A DNA stretch of 64,000 bases from Thalassia testudinum (taxonomy: Eukaryota; Streptophyta; Magnoliopsida; Alismatales; Hydrocharitaceae). Positions 1 through 11,250 of this stretch are shown here, one piece after another. The first letter of the stretch is position 1. Every line of letters starts with the position of its first letter. The notes below the pieces were generated by a model, which made no database searches, had not been told where the DNA came from, and saw nothing but the letters and a program-made list of their open reading frames with translations. The position numbers and the translations under genes are program-made. The stretch spans positions 77,493,501 through 77,557,500 of the forward strand of contig JAZHRO010000013.1 in assembly GCA_037157565.1 (NCBI GenBank), written 5' to 3'.

Positions 1-1890
1 AGGTTGGGTGTGTCGGGTGAGCGGGGACCTCAACCCTAGTGTCTGAGGTGATAAGCCTAAGGCATAAAAATAATATATGTGCTATCAGGTGCTTTTCCAT
101 ACCCGATGTGGGACTAAATCTCACAAGGCTTCTCCTCACGCAGCTGCTAGAACTGTCTTCGCTAATTGGAGTCGCAATTGCGCCTTCTTCTCCCAATTGA
201 GAATCTGGGAGTCTGGAGGTGCTGATTCCGCACCACCTAGAGGTGCAAGTGTGCGTAGATGCTATTGGAACGTGGCTTCAAGGTCACGTGAAGCTCCGCC
301 AATGGTGGCCGAAGGTCTGTACCTGAAACACAAAAGAAGGCCTCACGGTCGCATCAAACTTGCTCAGGAGGTTCGCTAGGTGCGATGAATGCAACAGTGG
401 GTGCGGCAGAGTGCAAGAAGGTGTGTGTGAGTGTGGTGGAGGTGGAAAAGGTCGAAGAATGTGGGGTTGTTAGGTGGGTGGTTTAGGTGAGCGAAAGACG
501 AAATTAGTTGAGGGGTTTTGTGCGGCGATGAGTGGTAGAGGTTGTGAGGGTGTTTGGAGGTGTGAGGTGAGCGGAAGACCTCACTAGAGGTGTGGCCAGA
601 GTGGACGAAGGTGGGTTGCGACGGTCGTTGAGGGTTGTTTTTTATTTTTGAATAGGGGAAACTAACCTAAGAACTAGCAGGGACCTATCTAACCCTAAAT
701 TAATGGATGAAACGGGAGGATGGCGCCGGTTATTGTATGTCTAGCATCGTGGAAGAGAACTTCTCCGATGAGGTGAGCGACGACGAGGAGAGGGGAAGAT
801 GGCACCCGCTGTGACCGACGAGGCGCGGAGGAAGGTGGTGAAGATGATGGATGTGCCAATTTGGCCGTTGGCCGTCCCTAGGAAAGCGGGGAAGAAGGGT
901 CGCCGGAGCTAGGTCTGAGAAGGGCTGAAGGTAGGGATTTGAAGAGGGTTTTAGCCCACAACCTAACTAAGGAGAGAAGGTTGTGCATGCTTAGAGCTTC
1001 AGGGGAAGCTTTGGATTAGGAAACAAGCTTCAAAGCTTGCTTAGGATTCAAGAAGAATCCCACTGATTTTGTGGGTTCGCATGCACGAATCAGTGGATTT
1101 TAGGAATTAAAATCGATCATAATAGGTTTTCCTAGGTGTGAACATCAATCCCACCAAATTTTGTGGGATTTGATTACCATTTCAGTAGGATTCTGCTCGA
1201 TCAAAGCTTGCCTGGAGGTTGATTGACCTCCAATGGCGGTAAGGACTAATCTGCAAAGAAGATGAAGAAGTTGAGGGGCAATTTGCAAATAATTCAAAAG
1301 TTAGGGGCATGTGTGTAAGAGAAAAGAGTCAGATTGGACCAAAATGCGAACTTGGTTAATATGATCTCTGATTGGGCCCAAATCTTGGTACAAACTTAAT
1401 TTGGATTCAAGAAATCTGATGGTGAAGTCAGATTTAGGTTTTGACCAAGTTTGATTGGGTAAATTATGTAGAAACCTAAATTAGGGCAATTGTCTATCTG
1501 AGACTCTATTTTAAGTCAAATTAGGTTTTAATGGTCAAATCAAGCATACCAAACCTTAGAGAATACTTTTCTATGATTTTTAGAAGGTTTAGGTGAATTT
1601 TATCATAACCAGAATCTCAGTGAATTAAGCAGGTCTATTTTTAGGATTTCAAATGTCATTTAATTCTCGAAACGCATGAAAATTCGTTTCTATCTGCTTG
1701 ACCCCACTTATTAGACATTATGACCATTTAACCTTTAATAAATCCCAGGAAAACCCCATGATTGTTCTGCAATTAGGATATTCTGTTATAACTGCATATT
1801 TACCCTATTTTATTATTTATCTCTAAGAATGGATTTACAATGAATTACGGTCTTCTAGCGATTATGCAGGAGAATTTATTAATGGAATAT
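1..1890 (-). repeat. LTR-like retroelement remnant, cut by the window start
   Basis: No gene is visible. Between about 1400 and 1640 the sequence is collinear with the reverse complement of 35460-35640. TCTGATGGTGAA occurs at 1415-1426 and its complement at 35618-35629; AAACCTAAATTA occurs at 1472-1483 and its complement at 35561-35572, so both copies have a 57-bp step; a TTTTCTATGA block follows about 95 bp further on in both. The 35-kb copy runs into a TATA-bearing GC-rich block, so this copy would be the same LTR-like unit in minus orientation, with its downstream part in the GC-rich first 1.2 kb. Neither end was found. Confidence 0.35.
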
Positions 1891-3025
1891 AACTAATTAA
1901 AGCTAGATATGATTGATGATGACATTATCATCACCACGTCCACTCGGCCAACCTTACCCTCGTTGATCACCCCATGAGAACCACCTCGATGAGAGGAGCA
2001 AAACCCTCCCAATCGGAGGGTTCGACATGTCCACGACCCCACCAAGCACAACCCATCACCACCACCTTCTTCATGTCCGTCCACCCCCTTCCAGCATCCC
2101 CACGCCAAATTGACCACCTTGTCACCTTCGTCGAGGTTCGACGAGGGTTTTGGAATATCTGACAAAGGCCAAGAGGCCGTATTCACTTTTGCAACTCCTC
2201 GTCGGAACACCTCTGCTGCCAATGTCATCACAGCCTCCTCCATCCTTGATCGACACATAGATCTCATCATCAAGTCGGCGGCAAGCTGTCGTTCGTCCTC
2301 CGTCGCTCACTAGGGACATCCCACAGTCAAACCTTCACTACCGATGAGCACCTCCTTACTTCGGTGACAAGGTTGTTTCCACGAAAGAAGAAGAGGAGAA
2401 AGAAGAAGCCCAGGGACCCATACACAAGAGGAAAAGTTTGTAGAGGCCTATACGTAAATTCACAGGTGCTAGATCGTCAAAAGTGTTTTTGTTCCCAAGG
2501 ACTAATGTGCAATCCCGTTTAATTAGTTGTTGATTTAATTATTGGATATATAAAGGTTTGATTACAAACATTATTAACTGAATAAATTTAATTAGTGCTT
2601 AATCATATTTATTGATTATTTTCCATTAAGCATTAATTAAGATAGAACCTCCACAATTATATTGAGTGGTTGATCCACGTCTTTTTGAATTAGATTTTGT
2701 ACCTTAAAATTCAAATTAATTTTATCTAGTTCTTGAGCGATATTTTTATGAACTTTTAATTGTAGTATTTGCATATTGACTTATTTCCGGAGATGACCTC
2801 GAAATATTTTTATTTCGATTTATAAATTATAAATGTTAATCTCGCTTTAATCAACTATACTACAAAGCAAAATAATTTTTAAAAATACGATCGAAGCGAG
2901 TTAACAAGTAGTAGCAACCTTAACGGTAGCAACAACTCCTCTTCTTCTCACAATGCCGTCAGCAACAGTAGCAACCTCAACTGCAGCAACGGCTGTTCGA
3001 GCAGTGGCAATGGTGGCAACTAAGG
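1891..3025. other. No gene seen
   Basis: A moderately GC-rich stretch to about 2480 is followed by AT-rich DNA to about 2900, then a short GC-rich stretch that is the target of solo LTR A. Open frames here (up to 126 codons) overlap on both strands and show no recognisable domain. I read it as decayed repeat DNA. Confidence 0.4.
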
Positions 3026-4659
3026 AGGAATGTTACGACCCAATTCCCGAATCCCTACAGGACCCGAGATCAGCTCGACTCGACTAATCCTAAGACCCAA
3101 TCGTCCAACAAGAAATAACCAAAAAGTAGGAAAAGTAAACCACATTCAGTATGCTAAGTAACTAACAGTAAAAGAGTACAGCAGTAAATGAAGTAAAGGC
3201 TGTTAACAGTACACATCACCACCATAACAGTAAAATGGAAACAAAGTACAGAAACACAACGGTAACAAGAGTCTGAACTCACTAACAAAAAAAAGTACAA
3301 CAACAGGAAGACTACTGCTGGCCGCGACTGGGCCTAACACCCTCTACAGCCGGTGACTCGGGCTGCTCAACACCTAAACTTGAAAAGGGTTACGAGTAAA
3401 TGGAGTCAGCGAACGCTAAGTAGAGTGGTAACCAACTAACGAAAGCAGTAAAAGCTAACATGTAATTTATCTTTTCCAATTATTTTATTTTACAACTTAT
3501 TCCTTTTCACCCATTGGTTTACTTTTCAGATCTCTTTCTTGATCTCGAATGTTCCTCATGGGAAAAATCTTGATTGCAGTCTTTTTCAAAGAGTAGAAGG
3601 CACACATGGTGCTCTCCTGGCCAGGAGAGTCCCCCGTGGTGATCCTACACCCAGTCAACCACCCCGAGGTCACGGACAGACATAACGGTGACTACGACAC
3701 ACGTAATAAGTGCACGGGTAGCTACCCACACTAGCACACAGTCAGTCATTTCCGCTAGCGGGTACGCCTAAAGTACAGCACGGAATAGTATAGGGCTTAG
3801 CCCTCTCAGTAACAGGGGTCTAGCCCCTCAGAACCAAACAGGGGTCTCGCCCTTCCACAGTCTGCGCACCCTCGTCTGACTACCCCGGTTTGCCCAGTAG
3901 ACCTAACAAGTCGGTGTAGGGTGGTCAGCTGAACCCCAGGCCCCGTGTGGTGGCTATCTCTCTCCCTTCACTAGTAGCTCTTCCCGGTACAGTGTACGTG
4001 AGGGCCAAAGAAGTCGGTGTAGAGTGGCCAATCCTATCCCCGAGTCCCAACCCAAGGGCGGCTAGCTCTGCTCTACATTAAACAGGGGACAGTCGCTCTC
4101 CTTGGTACCACGTACTCAAGGGCCAGCACACTTTCTACTCACATTTCCAGATCCATTCCGTTTATCCACACGAGCTTTACTCCTAATTCCCTGTAGGGTT
4201 CATGCTCATTTTCTCCATGTCATTCCATACCAGGTTTCATTATTCACATTTCCATTCTTAGATTATACACATGCAGCTCGTATTTCCATCATTTAAGACT
4301 GCAATTTCAACACACATACAAATAGTGCAAGTACTTCTCGTCCTAGGATTCATGCCACATCCTAAGTTTCTAGTTATCCAATTTCACATATGCATTCAGA
4401 TTTTATAATTAAAATAGGGGGAAACCACTCTACCAGACAACCCGAGAATACTGGGGGCTTGAACGACAGACTCACATGCCTTAACATGCCCCGAACTCGC
4501 AACCGATCGAAGTCCTATACCAAGGAACATACCACAATGGAACGTTCAGAACAGTATACAAGGATTTCTAACATGTAGAGGAACTCACAAGGAAAACATT
4601 GATATCTTGTTTGCATAAACGGACCCTAAATGGGTTATAACAGGGCTGCAGACCTAAAT

Positions 4660-4840
4660 CAGACGTTTGGCACAAGGTTCAGACATCTTAAAAGTAACCA
4701 GAGTCTCACCTCAGGTTCCTGCGTCGACTTCAGATGTATGAACCCCTACTTGACCGTCTGGATCCAACTCCAGACGTCCGACCTATCTTCCAGTCATCTG
4801 GGAGTGCTTCTGGTTGTTTGGTAAGCTATCCAGACATCCG
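4660..4840. repeat. 20-bp palindrome lattice in solo LTR A, downstream part
   Basis: Decayed ACGTCT cores sit at 4663, 4683, 4734, 4754, 4774, 4794, 4814 and 4834. All but one step (51 bp) are exactly 20 bp. Several cores are CG-to-TG or CG-to-CA variants (ACATCT, ATGTAT), yet the phase is intact. Confidence 0.7.
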
Positions 4841-5390
4841 AAACACGTGGGAGGGCGTGCCCCATGCCTTCCCGAAACTATCCCTGCACACGTCAGACCA
4901 AATCTTCTACAATTAGCTACGCAGATCATAGCGGCAGTGTGGCCTGCATGGCCGTAACCGCAAGAGGGTCGTACCTTCGCGAAACACTGCATTCAGACAT
5001 CTGGAATCATCACCAGATGTCCAACCCGTCGTCTGGACAACACGCCAGAAGTCTAATTATGGGAAAATCCCAGAACCACCTTCTGCTCCTTTCACCGCAG
5101 GCGGCCGCGGCCTCTCCTCCTCTCTTGCAGCTTCGGCTGCAGCAAGTGTCGGGGACGTCTCCCCCGATGCGCTCCTCCCGCATGCGCCGCTCCAACCGTG
5201 CGCCCTCCGGCGAGCTCCCACAAGCTTGCGAGCTCAAGCTCTTCCTTCTCCTCACGCCACCTCTCCTCCTCGTTGCTCACTCTCGTGCTCTCTCTTGCAC
5301 TCACCCCTCTCGCTGCAGTGAAAAGGAAGGAGGGAAGGTGGCTGTGGTAGAGTGGGGAAGAAAAGAAGGGGGGAGAGGGTCTTATATAAG

Positions 5391-5400
5391 GATGCATTAT
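5391..5400 (-). promoter_or_regulatory. TATA-like box of solo LTR A
   Basis: The self-complementary CTTATATAAG lies about 190 bp from the LTR start, close to where solo LTRs B (TATATATAA) and C (TATAAAG) carry theirs. Activity is not known. Confidence 0.5.
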
Positions 5401-5503
5401 GGTTCTGCGGGGGAAAAGAAGAAGAGAGAGAAGAGGGAAAAAGGCAGTCTGCGTGCAGCCGCAGCGCGCAGATGCGAAGCTACGTACCAAATTTTCAATT
5501 TTC

Positions 5504-5553
5504 AGACGTCTGAGAATGTATTCAGACGTCTGACCGACCGTCCAGACGTCTTA
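5504..5553. repeat. 20-bp palindrome lattice at the start of solo LTR A
   Basis: Three intact ACGTCT cores at 5506, 5526 and 5546, each inside CAGACGTCT, with both steps exactly 20 bp. They lie between the LTR terminus and the TATA-like box, where upstream promoter elements would be expected. Confidence 0.75.
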
Positions 5554-5587
5554 AAGGATTTAGAACAGAACGGATCTTTACAAGGAA

Positions 5588-7183
5588 CATCGACAGTGGA
5601 AGGAGGAGGTGGAGAGAAGAGGGGAGGATGCACTGGAGAGGTGATCAACTTGAGAAGGAAGCCAAAGAGAGATTTCTCTCTCAATTTTTTTTTTTATAAG
5701 GGGTGGACAATTTGTGCTTAAAGCCCCCCACTTCTTTTCTTGCCTTCTAAGAAGGCCAACAAATCATGTTTTCTAATAAATAGCCCCTCAACTTTCATTT
5801 TCTTACCCATTTCCTAATTTTAATTAGACAATTTTAAGAGTTTCTCATTCCCTTAATCTTGCATTACACAACCAAAGTAAATTTTAAGTAGCTAAGTAAA
5901 TACAAAAAATATCCAAGCAATTACAGCAGCATTCATTTTTTACCTTTTTAACTTTTAATTGCTGGATTCACATTATGTGCTTGCATTACATCTTAGGGCA
6001 CCTCATTGTCCCAGATTATATTATAAATAAATAAAAAGGTACATACTCTTATATTCAATGATTGCATGTATAATATAAGAGGTTGCGCTTGTTTAACAAC
6101 ATAAATGGAAGGTCATTGAAGCGTTTGAATGCAGTGTTGAATTAATATATCGCGTATTTGACAAGATTTATTCCAAATTATGTAATCCAGAATAAACATC
6201 ATTATTCTGAGATAAATTTCTTCCACCTCACAGCTACGATAAAATTAACAACCGATACGTTCCTTGATGTGATACTAAGTATATTTCGTTTTTTTCCTTC
6301 CATGATAAGATATAAAATATAACCAATGAATCAATTGTTACATCGTATCCGTTGATGTGACCAGAAAATCTTCTTGATCTTATTGTTTGATTTGACACTA
6401 ATTAGTTTAGAGGAAATTAGGTACTTATCTCCCATTTTTCCACCCTACCTCATTTATTCCTCGATTTCCTTTCCTCGTAGCCGACGCTAAGCATATGCGC
6501 CAGCTTCTCCCAAGAAAGGAAATCCCTTGGAACTTCTCCAGGAATCGAGATTTCTTTTAAGATCTACATGATTAATTATGTTCTGACAGCATTTTCATAA
6601 TCATCCAAATCATGATCGATACACCGCAACCATTGCCTTGGAGATTGATTTATTTGATGCTGTGGAAAATCATAACGTCAATCGAGAAGATTATTAATCA
6701 TATGCTATTTAAATTGATCTCTACTGTCAACAATCAAATAGTTAAGTACCTAGATTTTTGATCTTCAAATACTTTGCTTCTCATGTGTGCATGAGGGATC
6801 AGAGGTTGACATCCAAAACGTTAGTATGACCTATGTGAAGTCAATCCTGACACTTACAAAGGTTGACTCAACCCCTTGGAAGTTTCTATTTCTGAGTCGA
6901 ATATGATGACTATGGAATTAGATTCAAAGGGTCGAAGCCCGAATTATCTATTCAAATTCAACGAATTTGTTCTCGTTATCTATCCCAACTCTCCTTGGCA
7001 ATAGAGGGGAGCTCCATATGATAGACCACCTCCATGAACCATTGTCAAACTTTGATACCTCTAAGAACGTTTGTTTTTGTTTTTTTATCATGGCTTTCCC
7101 GTGAAAACTAATGTGGGATCTAAGACTTATCAAAGTCATAAATTTGCTTGAGTTCACCATTGAGTTAAAAGTTGATTGTCAAG
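5588..7183. other. No gene seen; AT-rich
   Basis: AT-rich DNA with many homopolymer runs and only short frames on both strands. I recognise no protein domain or RNA gene. The 285-codon frame that enters from solo LTR A ends here at 5721 and is rejected as an artefact. Confidence 0.4.
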
Positions 7184-7201
7184 ATCCTTAGGGATTGTTG
7201 G

Positions 7202-7518
7202 GGATTACGTGTGATCCCATATTTTTCACGGTCATTACGTTTTTTCAAGTTTTTTTCTCGTTGATGCTTGCCGTTCTACTAGCATGGGATCGATTTCTTT
7301 TGAAAGATCGTCCGATTCCTGATATCAGGACAGTTCTTCTTCTTTTTCCTTTATTTTTTAATCTTATTTTTTGCATTTAGGAATCCCCTCGTTTCTACGA
7401 GACATTTTTTCTTTCCCCTATTGAGGGTTAGGTTTCCTTGTCTTTTCTCTTGCATCTTTTGTATCTGATACTTCCCCTTTTAATGGAAAAGTTTACTTTC
7501 AAAAGAAAATATGTATAT
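7202..7518 (+). mobile_element. 5'-truncated LINE-like insertion with 18-bp duplication
   Basis: The 317-bp segment is flanked by ATCCTTAGGGATTGTTGG at 7184-7201 and again at 7519-7536, a perfect 18-bp duplication as made by target-primed reverse transcription. The insert ends in a purine-rich A-stretch and carries no frame of note, as expected for a LINE 3' end. No tRNA-like A or B box was found, so a SINE is less likely. The parent LINE is not identified. Confidence 0.75.
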
Positions 7519-7536
7519 ATCCTTAGGGATTGTTGG

Positions 7537-8120
7537 CAAATGAATTTGAAGGACCATTTTCACAAGTGGTGTTGATATCCTATTTGAGGTCAAAACTTTT
7601 GACAAAAGCTTGCTTAATACGATGTTTGAATTGAGATGAATTTCCAATGTTACTAAAAACTAATGCTGGATAGGTTTGGATGATCGTCTTTCTAGGAAGA
7701 AACCAATGTCTAACCCAAAGCTTATGCTTTTTGATAAAAGTTTAGTTAATTTGGAGTTTGAATTGAGAGTTGCAATTTAATACTCCACAAACCAATGTAC
7801 AATCGGTTTGGGTGATTGGATTTGGTCAAAGAGTTAGAGACATTGTCTAGCTGAATGTCATTATCTTTAACCAAAAAAACACATATTTCCTCTACCTACA
7901 CAACTGACCTTCAGATATTTTTGACACTCTACTAAGAGTTCTTAGCACATCTAACCTTTTGTGCTTAGGGTTCTCTGTTAACCAAAGGTAGTATAGGGTC
8001 TAATAGATCCTTTAAGAAAGTAGCTAGTGCCACTACTGCTACACCACAATCGCACAACTAATCCAAGCTATAACAAAGCTTGTTTGTACCATTATTTTTC
8101 TAAGTCTATTGGTTTAGTTG
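7537..8120. other. No gene seen
   Basis: AT-rich sequence between the LINE stub and solo LTR C, without recognisable coding or RNA features. Confidence 0.4.
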
Positions 8121-8323
8121 ATCTTTGAAATGACCCTTCCTAAGGATCATTCGAAATTTTTCAGAATTTTAGGGGTGTTAACGTAATTTGTAACCACCTT
8201 GGAACTTGCCTTGGGGGCTCTGTGGGAAAAGGAGGCTTTTGTAGGGTCAATTTTGCAAAATACCCCTCACACTCGCATAACCCACGCACACACACACCCC
8301 TTAAAAACCCTAAGCCCTCTACC

Positions 8324-8330
8324 TATAAAG
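8324..8330 (+). promoter_or_regulatory. TATA box of solo LTR C
   Basis: TATAAAG about 200 bp inside the LTR, followed by C-rich sequence; the corresponding place in solo LTR B has TATATATAA. It probably marks the U3/R junction of the parent element. Confidence 0.55.
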
Positions 8331-8689
8331 ACCCCCACCCCTCCACCCACCACTCCTCCAGCCTTGCCACCTCCACCCTTCTTGCAGCCGGCAGCCATCT
8401 CATTTTCCCCCATCCCCCTGCCATCGTGAGTAGGGGAGAGGGAGAGGAGGGGAACAGTAGGAGTGCAGAGGAGAGGATGAGTGAGCTCGAGGGAGAAGGC
8501 GAGTGCAAGAGGAGGAGCTACAGGAGGAGTCGGCACTGGCTCAGGCAGCTGGAGGAGCTTGAGAGGGAGGAGAAACCGAGCAGCAGGAAGAGCTGCACAA
8601 GGGAGGAGACACTGCTACGGTTGCAGCAGTTCGTGCTCGCAAGGAGGAGCTTCGCGAAGGGTCCTGTGGAGTCATTTTTCTGCAGTATC

Positions 8690-9081
8690 AGACGTCTTCG
8701 ACACTCTCTAGATATCTGAAGGAGTCGCTGGACGTTCGGAGGTGGCATGGACGTCTGATAGCGTGCAAAATGCTAAGATAGCCCTCTATCCAAACCCTGT
8801 GTCGTTTGTACAAACCTAGCAACGTCGCTTTCTTATTGTGCGTGTCTACGCAGCTGCAGGACCGTTGGGAAGGTACCCTCGTGTGATACCCGAGGCACTT
8901 CAGGACGTTCAGACGCATCAGCAGACATGCAACCTCCCTCCCAGATGATTGAAAGAAGTGCCAAATGTCTAGAAGCTCCCTCAGATGGCAGTGAAGGGTT
9001 TCAAATGTTTGAAAAAGATGCAGAAAGCAAAGTGAGGATTCTGCTTACGTTTAAGATGTTTGGGACTCATCCTAGACGTCT
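8690..9081. repeat. 20-bp palindrome lattice in solo LTR C
   Basis: Cores at 8692, 8712 and 8732 are spaced 20 and 20, then 8751 (19). A second run has cores at 8905, 8913, 8925, 8945, 8965, 8985 and 9005, with steps 8, 12, 20, 20, 20, 20. A final pair is at 9056 and 9076. Most cores are decayed (ATGTCT, ATGTTT, ATATCT), but the spacing is kept. Confidence 0.7.
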
Positions 9082-9845
9082 GATGTCGGTCTGATTTCCC
9101 TATTTCAGGCATTAGGCGGTCGGTCCAGCTGAACCAGCATGTGTGGTCCGGTTTAGGTGAATCGGGAAGAGTGTTGGGGCCAGTTCAGAACCTAAACGAA
9201 GTCAATTTTTTGCAAATGAAGTATTGTTGGTTTTCTATAGAGATTTCCTATGTGCAGAAACTTTTCACTTGCTGTTTTGAGTTAGTTTTGACATGGTGAA
9301 ATGTTAGTCAAGTATTAATGTCTGGATTGATCAATCGTATTGAATAAGGCATATGTCTGTGGTGTGCACGAGACCTGTGGAGGCTGTGAGGTCTACCTTT
9401 CGTGCTCCCACATCTCCATTTTTCCTTAGTAGAGTGGCCCTCTCTACTCCTGTGATTTAAAATTATTAAAGTGCATACTAAATTAAAAATATCTGCTTGA
9501 AACCTAGGACATGAGATGAACCCTAGAATTAAGAATATGAATGTTTGTATTTGATGCATGAATTCCACTTACTATAAAATTGAGAATGCATGTAGTTAAA
9601 TTCCCTAATGTGAGTAATTAAATACTTAAATAGTTGTGACGATTGCTTGAATCACGAGTTGGTTGTTATATGAATAAGAAATCAGAATGTGTACAGAGAC
9701 ATGCCATGCAATGAATTGAGATGAGTACTATGAATGAACCATGTTGGGAACTAGAAAGATAGCTTAAGTACTGTGACATGAAAACTCTGATGGTTATGGA
9801 ATCATTCTCTTACCGTAAGGCATGATGGTTAGTTGAGCTCCAACT

Positions 9846-10035
9846 TGGGCGTGAGCTGGTCCTCATGTATGCACGTACCGAGGAGAGTTAATTACCCCTT
9901 TTCAAAGGATATGCTAGCCCTCGCGTATGTGGTACCGAGGAGAGCTAATCACCCCTTGTGTAGAGAGAATAGGCTAGCCCTCATGTACGTTGTACCGAGA
10001 AGAGCGACTGTCACTTTTGTGTAGGGAGAGTGCTA
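9846..10035 (+). repeat. Tandem ~58-bp repeat in solo LTR C
   Basis: GTACCGAGGAGAG or a close variant begins at 9875, 9932 and 9992, steps of 57 and 60 bp, each preceded by a CTAGCCCTC-like or TCCTCATG-like block. Solo LTR D carries the reverse complement twice (46609 and 46669, step 60), and solo LTR B has related units near 26150 and 26270. It is an ancestral feature of the family. Confidence 0.65.
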
Positions 10036-11103
10036 GCCACCCTTGGGTTGGGACCCGAAGTTGAATTGGCCTCCCTACACCGACTCCTGTGAGGCCTACT
10101 AGGCCAACCGGGATAGTCGAGCGAAGGTACGCAGACTGTTGAGGGGTGAGGCCACTGTTCTGTTCTGTGCTGTACGTTTGGGTGTACCCGCTAGTAGACA
10201 GGACTGACCGCGTGCTAGTGTGAAGTAGCTACCCGTGCGTTTATAGTGCGTACCGTAGTCACCGATTCATCGCGACTATGACCTCGAGGTGGTAAATCAG
10301 GTGTAGGACTACCACGGGGTACTCTCTCAGCCAGGAGGGTGCCACGTGTACATCCTACATCACGGGGAAAACTGCATCAAGATCGTTCCCTTAGGGAAGA
10401 CGTGGATTAAATAATGATGTGGACCCTTACTAGAATATGCGAGTAATTAAACACATAGTTGTATAAATGGAAACAAATGATAACGAGTAACTAGAAAATG
10501 CATGAATGGTTTATTGCTTTTCTTTCATGTTTAAATGTGTTTAATGTTCTTATGTGCCACTCTACTCAGCATTTTGCTGACCACAGATATATATAACATG
10601 TTCAGGACAGGGAGTTGAGCAACCAACGTCACTGACTGCAGAGGGTGCTGGGCCTAGTCGAGCCCAATCGTAGTTGTACTTGCTCTTTTTCCATTTCAAA
10701 GGCCCTTTTTGTTGTTAGTGAGTACCTTTAGCGTGTTAGTGCATATTTCTATTATACTCTCTCTCTACTTTAATTGCGATGGCTATGTCAGTAAACGTTA
10801 CTATTCTACTTGTGGCATGTTGTACCTTTGGGATTTCCGATCTATTTTCTATTACTGTCATTTATCTATTTTTACTTAGTTACATTACATGTGTGGTTGT
10901 GGAATGATTTATATATTTAGTTATTTCTGGTTGGACGATTAGGTCTTGGAATTTAGTCGAGGCGGGCCGTTCTCGGGTTCCGTAGAGAGCCCAGATTGGG
11001 TCGTAACAATCTTTTATATTATAATATCTCTAAATCTAATAAGGATGCAGATACAAAACATGCAAAAGTTGACATTCTTTGCTGCCCAAGGAGGTACAAA
11101 TCA

Positions 11104-11250
11104 TTTTATACTGATGTAAAATCACTCTATAACGATTTTGCATCGATGCAAACTTTCTTTATAACCACTTTGTACTAGTATAAAAATTTTTTGCATCGGT
11201 GTAAAGTTACTTAAAATCATTTTACATCGGTGAAAATCATTTTGCATGAA
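11104..11250. repeat. Cluster of short palindromic repeats
   Basis: Five or six copies of a palindromic 16-18-bp unit lie close together. TTTGCATCGATGCAAA at 11137-11152 is a perfect 16-bp palindrome. Variants occur near 11104, 11170, 11188, 11220 and 11238. Subterminal regions of plant CACTA DNA transposons look like this, but no CACTA terminus was found. Confidence 0.5.

Larger units (their letters stand above)
3031..5582 (-). mobile_element. Solo LTR A (2.55 kb) with perfect 5-bp duplication
   Basis: On the minus strand the unit starts TGTAAAGATCC and ends GGGTCGTAACA, the TG...CA ends of an LTR. It is bounded by AGGAA at 3026-3030 and AGGAA at 5583-5587, a perfect 5-bp target-site duplication. 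With no internal region between, this is a solo LTR left by LTR-LTR recombination. Its sequence matches solo LTR B (24577-27236) in opposite orientation almost throughout. A TATA-like CTTATATAAG is at 5391-5400, so the part upstream of the probable start is short (about 190 bp) and the rest long. Length suggests a long-LTR Gypsy lineage such as Del/Tekay, but no pol sequence is present to test this. Confidence 0.88.
8126..11008 (+). mobile_element. Solo LTR C (2.88 kb) with perfect 5-bp duplication
   Basis: The unit starts TGAAATGACCC and ends GGGTCGTAACA. It is flanked by ATCTT at 8121-8125 and ATCTT at 11009-11013, a perfect duplication. It shares the terminal block GTCGTAACA and a long internal region (about 9700-10990) with A and B, while its start is closer to solo LTR D. 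TATAAAG is at 8324-8330. No gag, pol or second LTR is adjacent, so it is a solo LTR. Frames of 60-165 codons between 8199 and 8750 come from simple GC-rich LTR sequence and are not genes. Confidence 0.88.

Noticed and set aside
1893..2273. 126-codon minus-strand frame as a gene
   Set aside because: No recognisable domain, overlapping frames on the plus strand, repeat-like surroundings.
4864..5721. Longest open frame in the window, 285 codons, plus strand
   Set aside because: It runs across the precise 3' border and duplication of solo LTR A, is low-complexity, and the LTR is transcribed from the other strand.
8199..8748. Several frames of 60-165 codons
   Set aside because: They lie inside solo LTR C and overlap each other on both strands.
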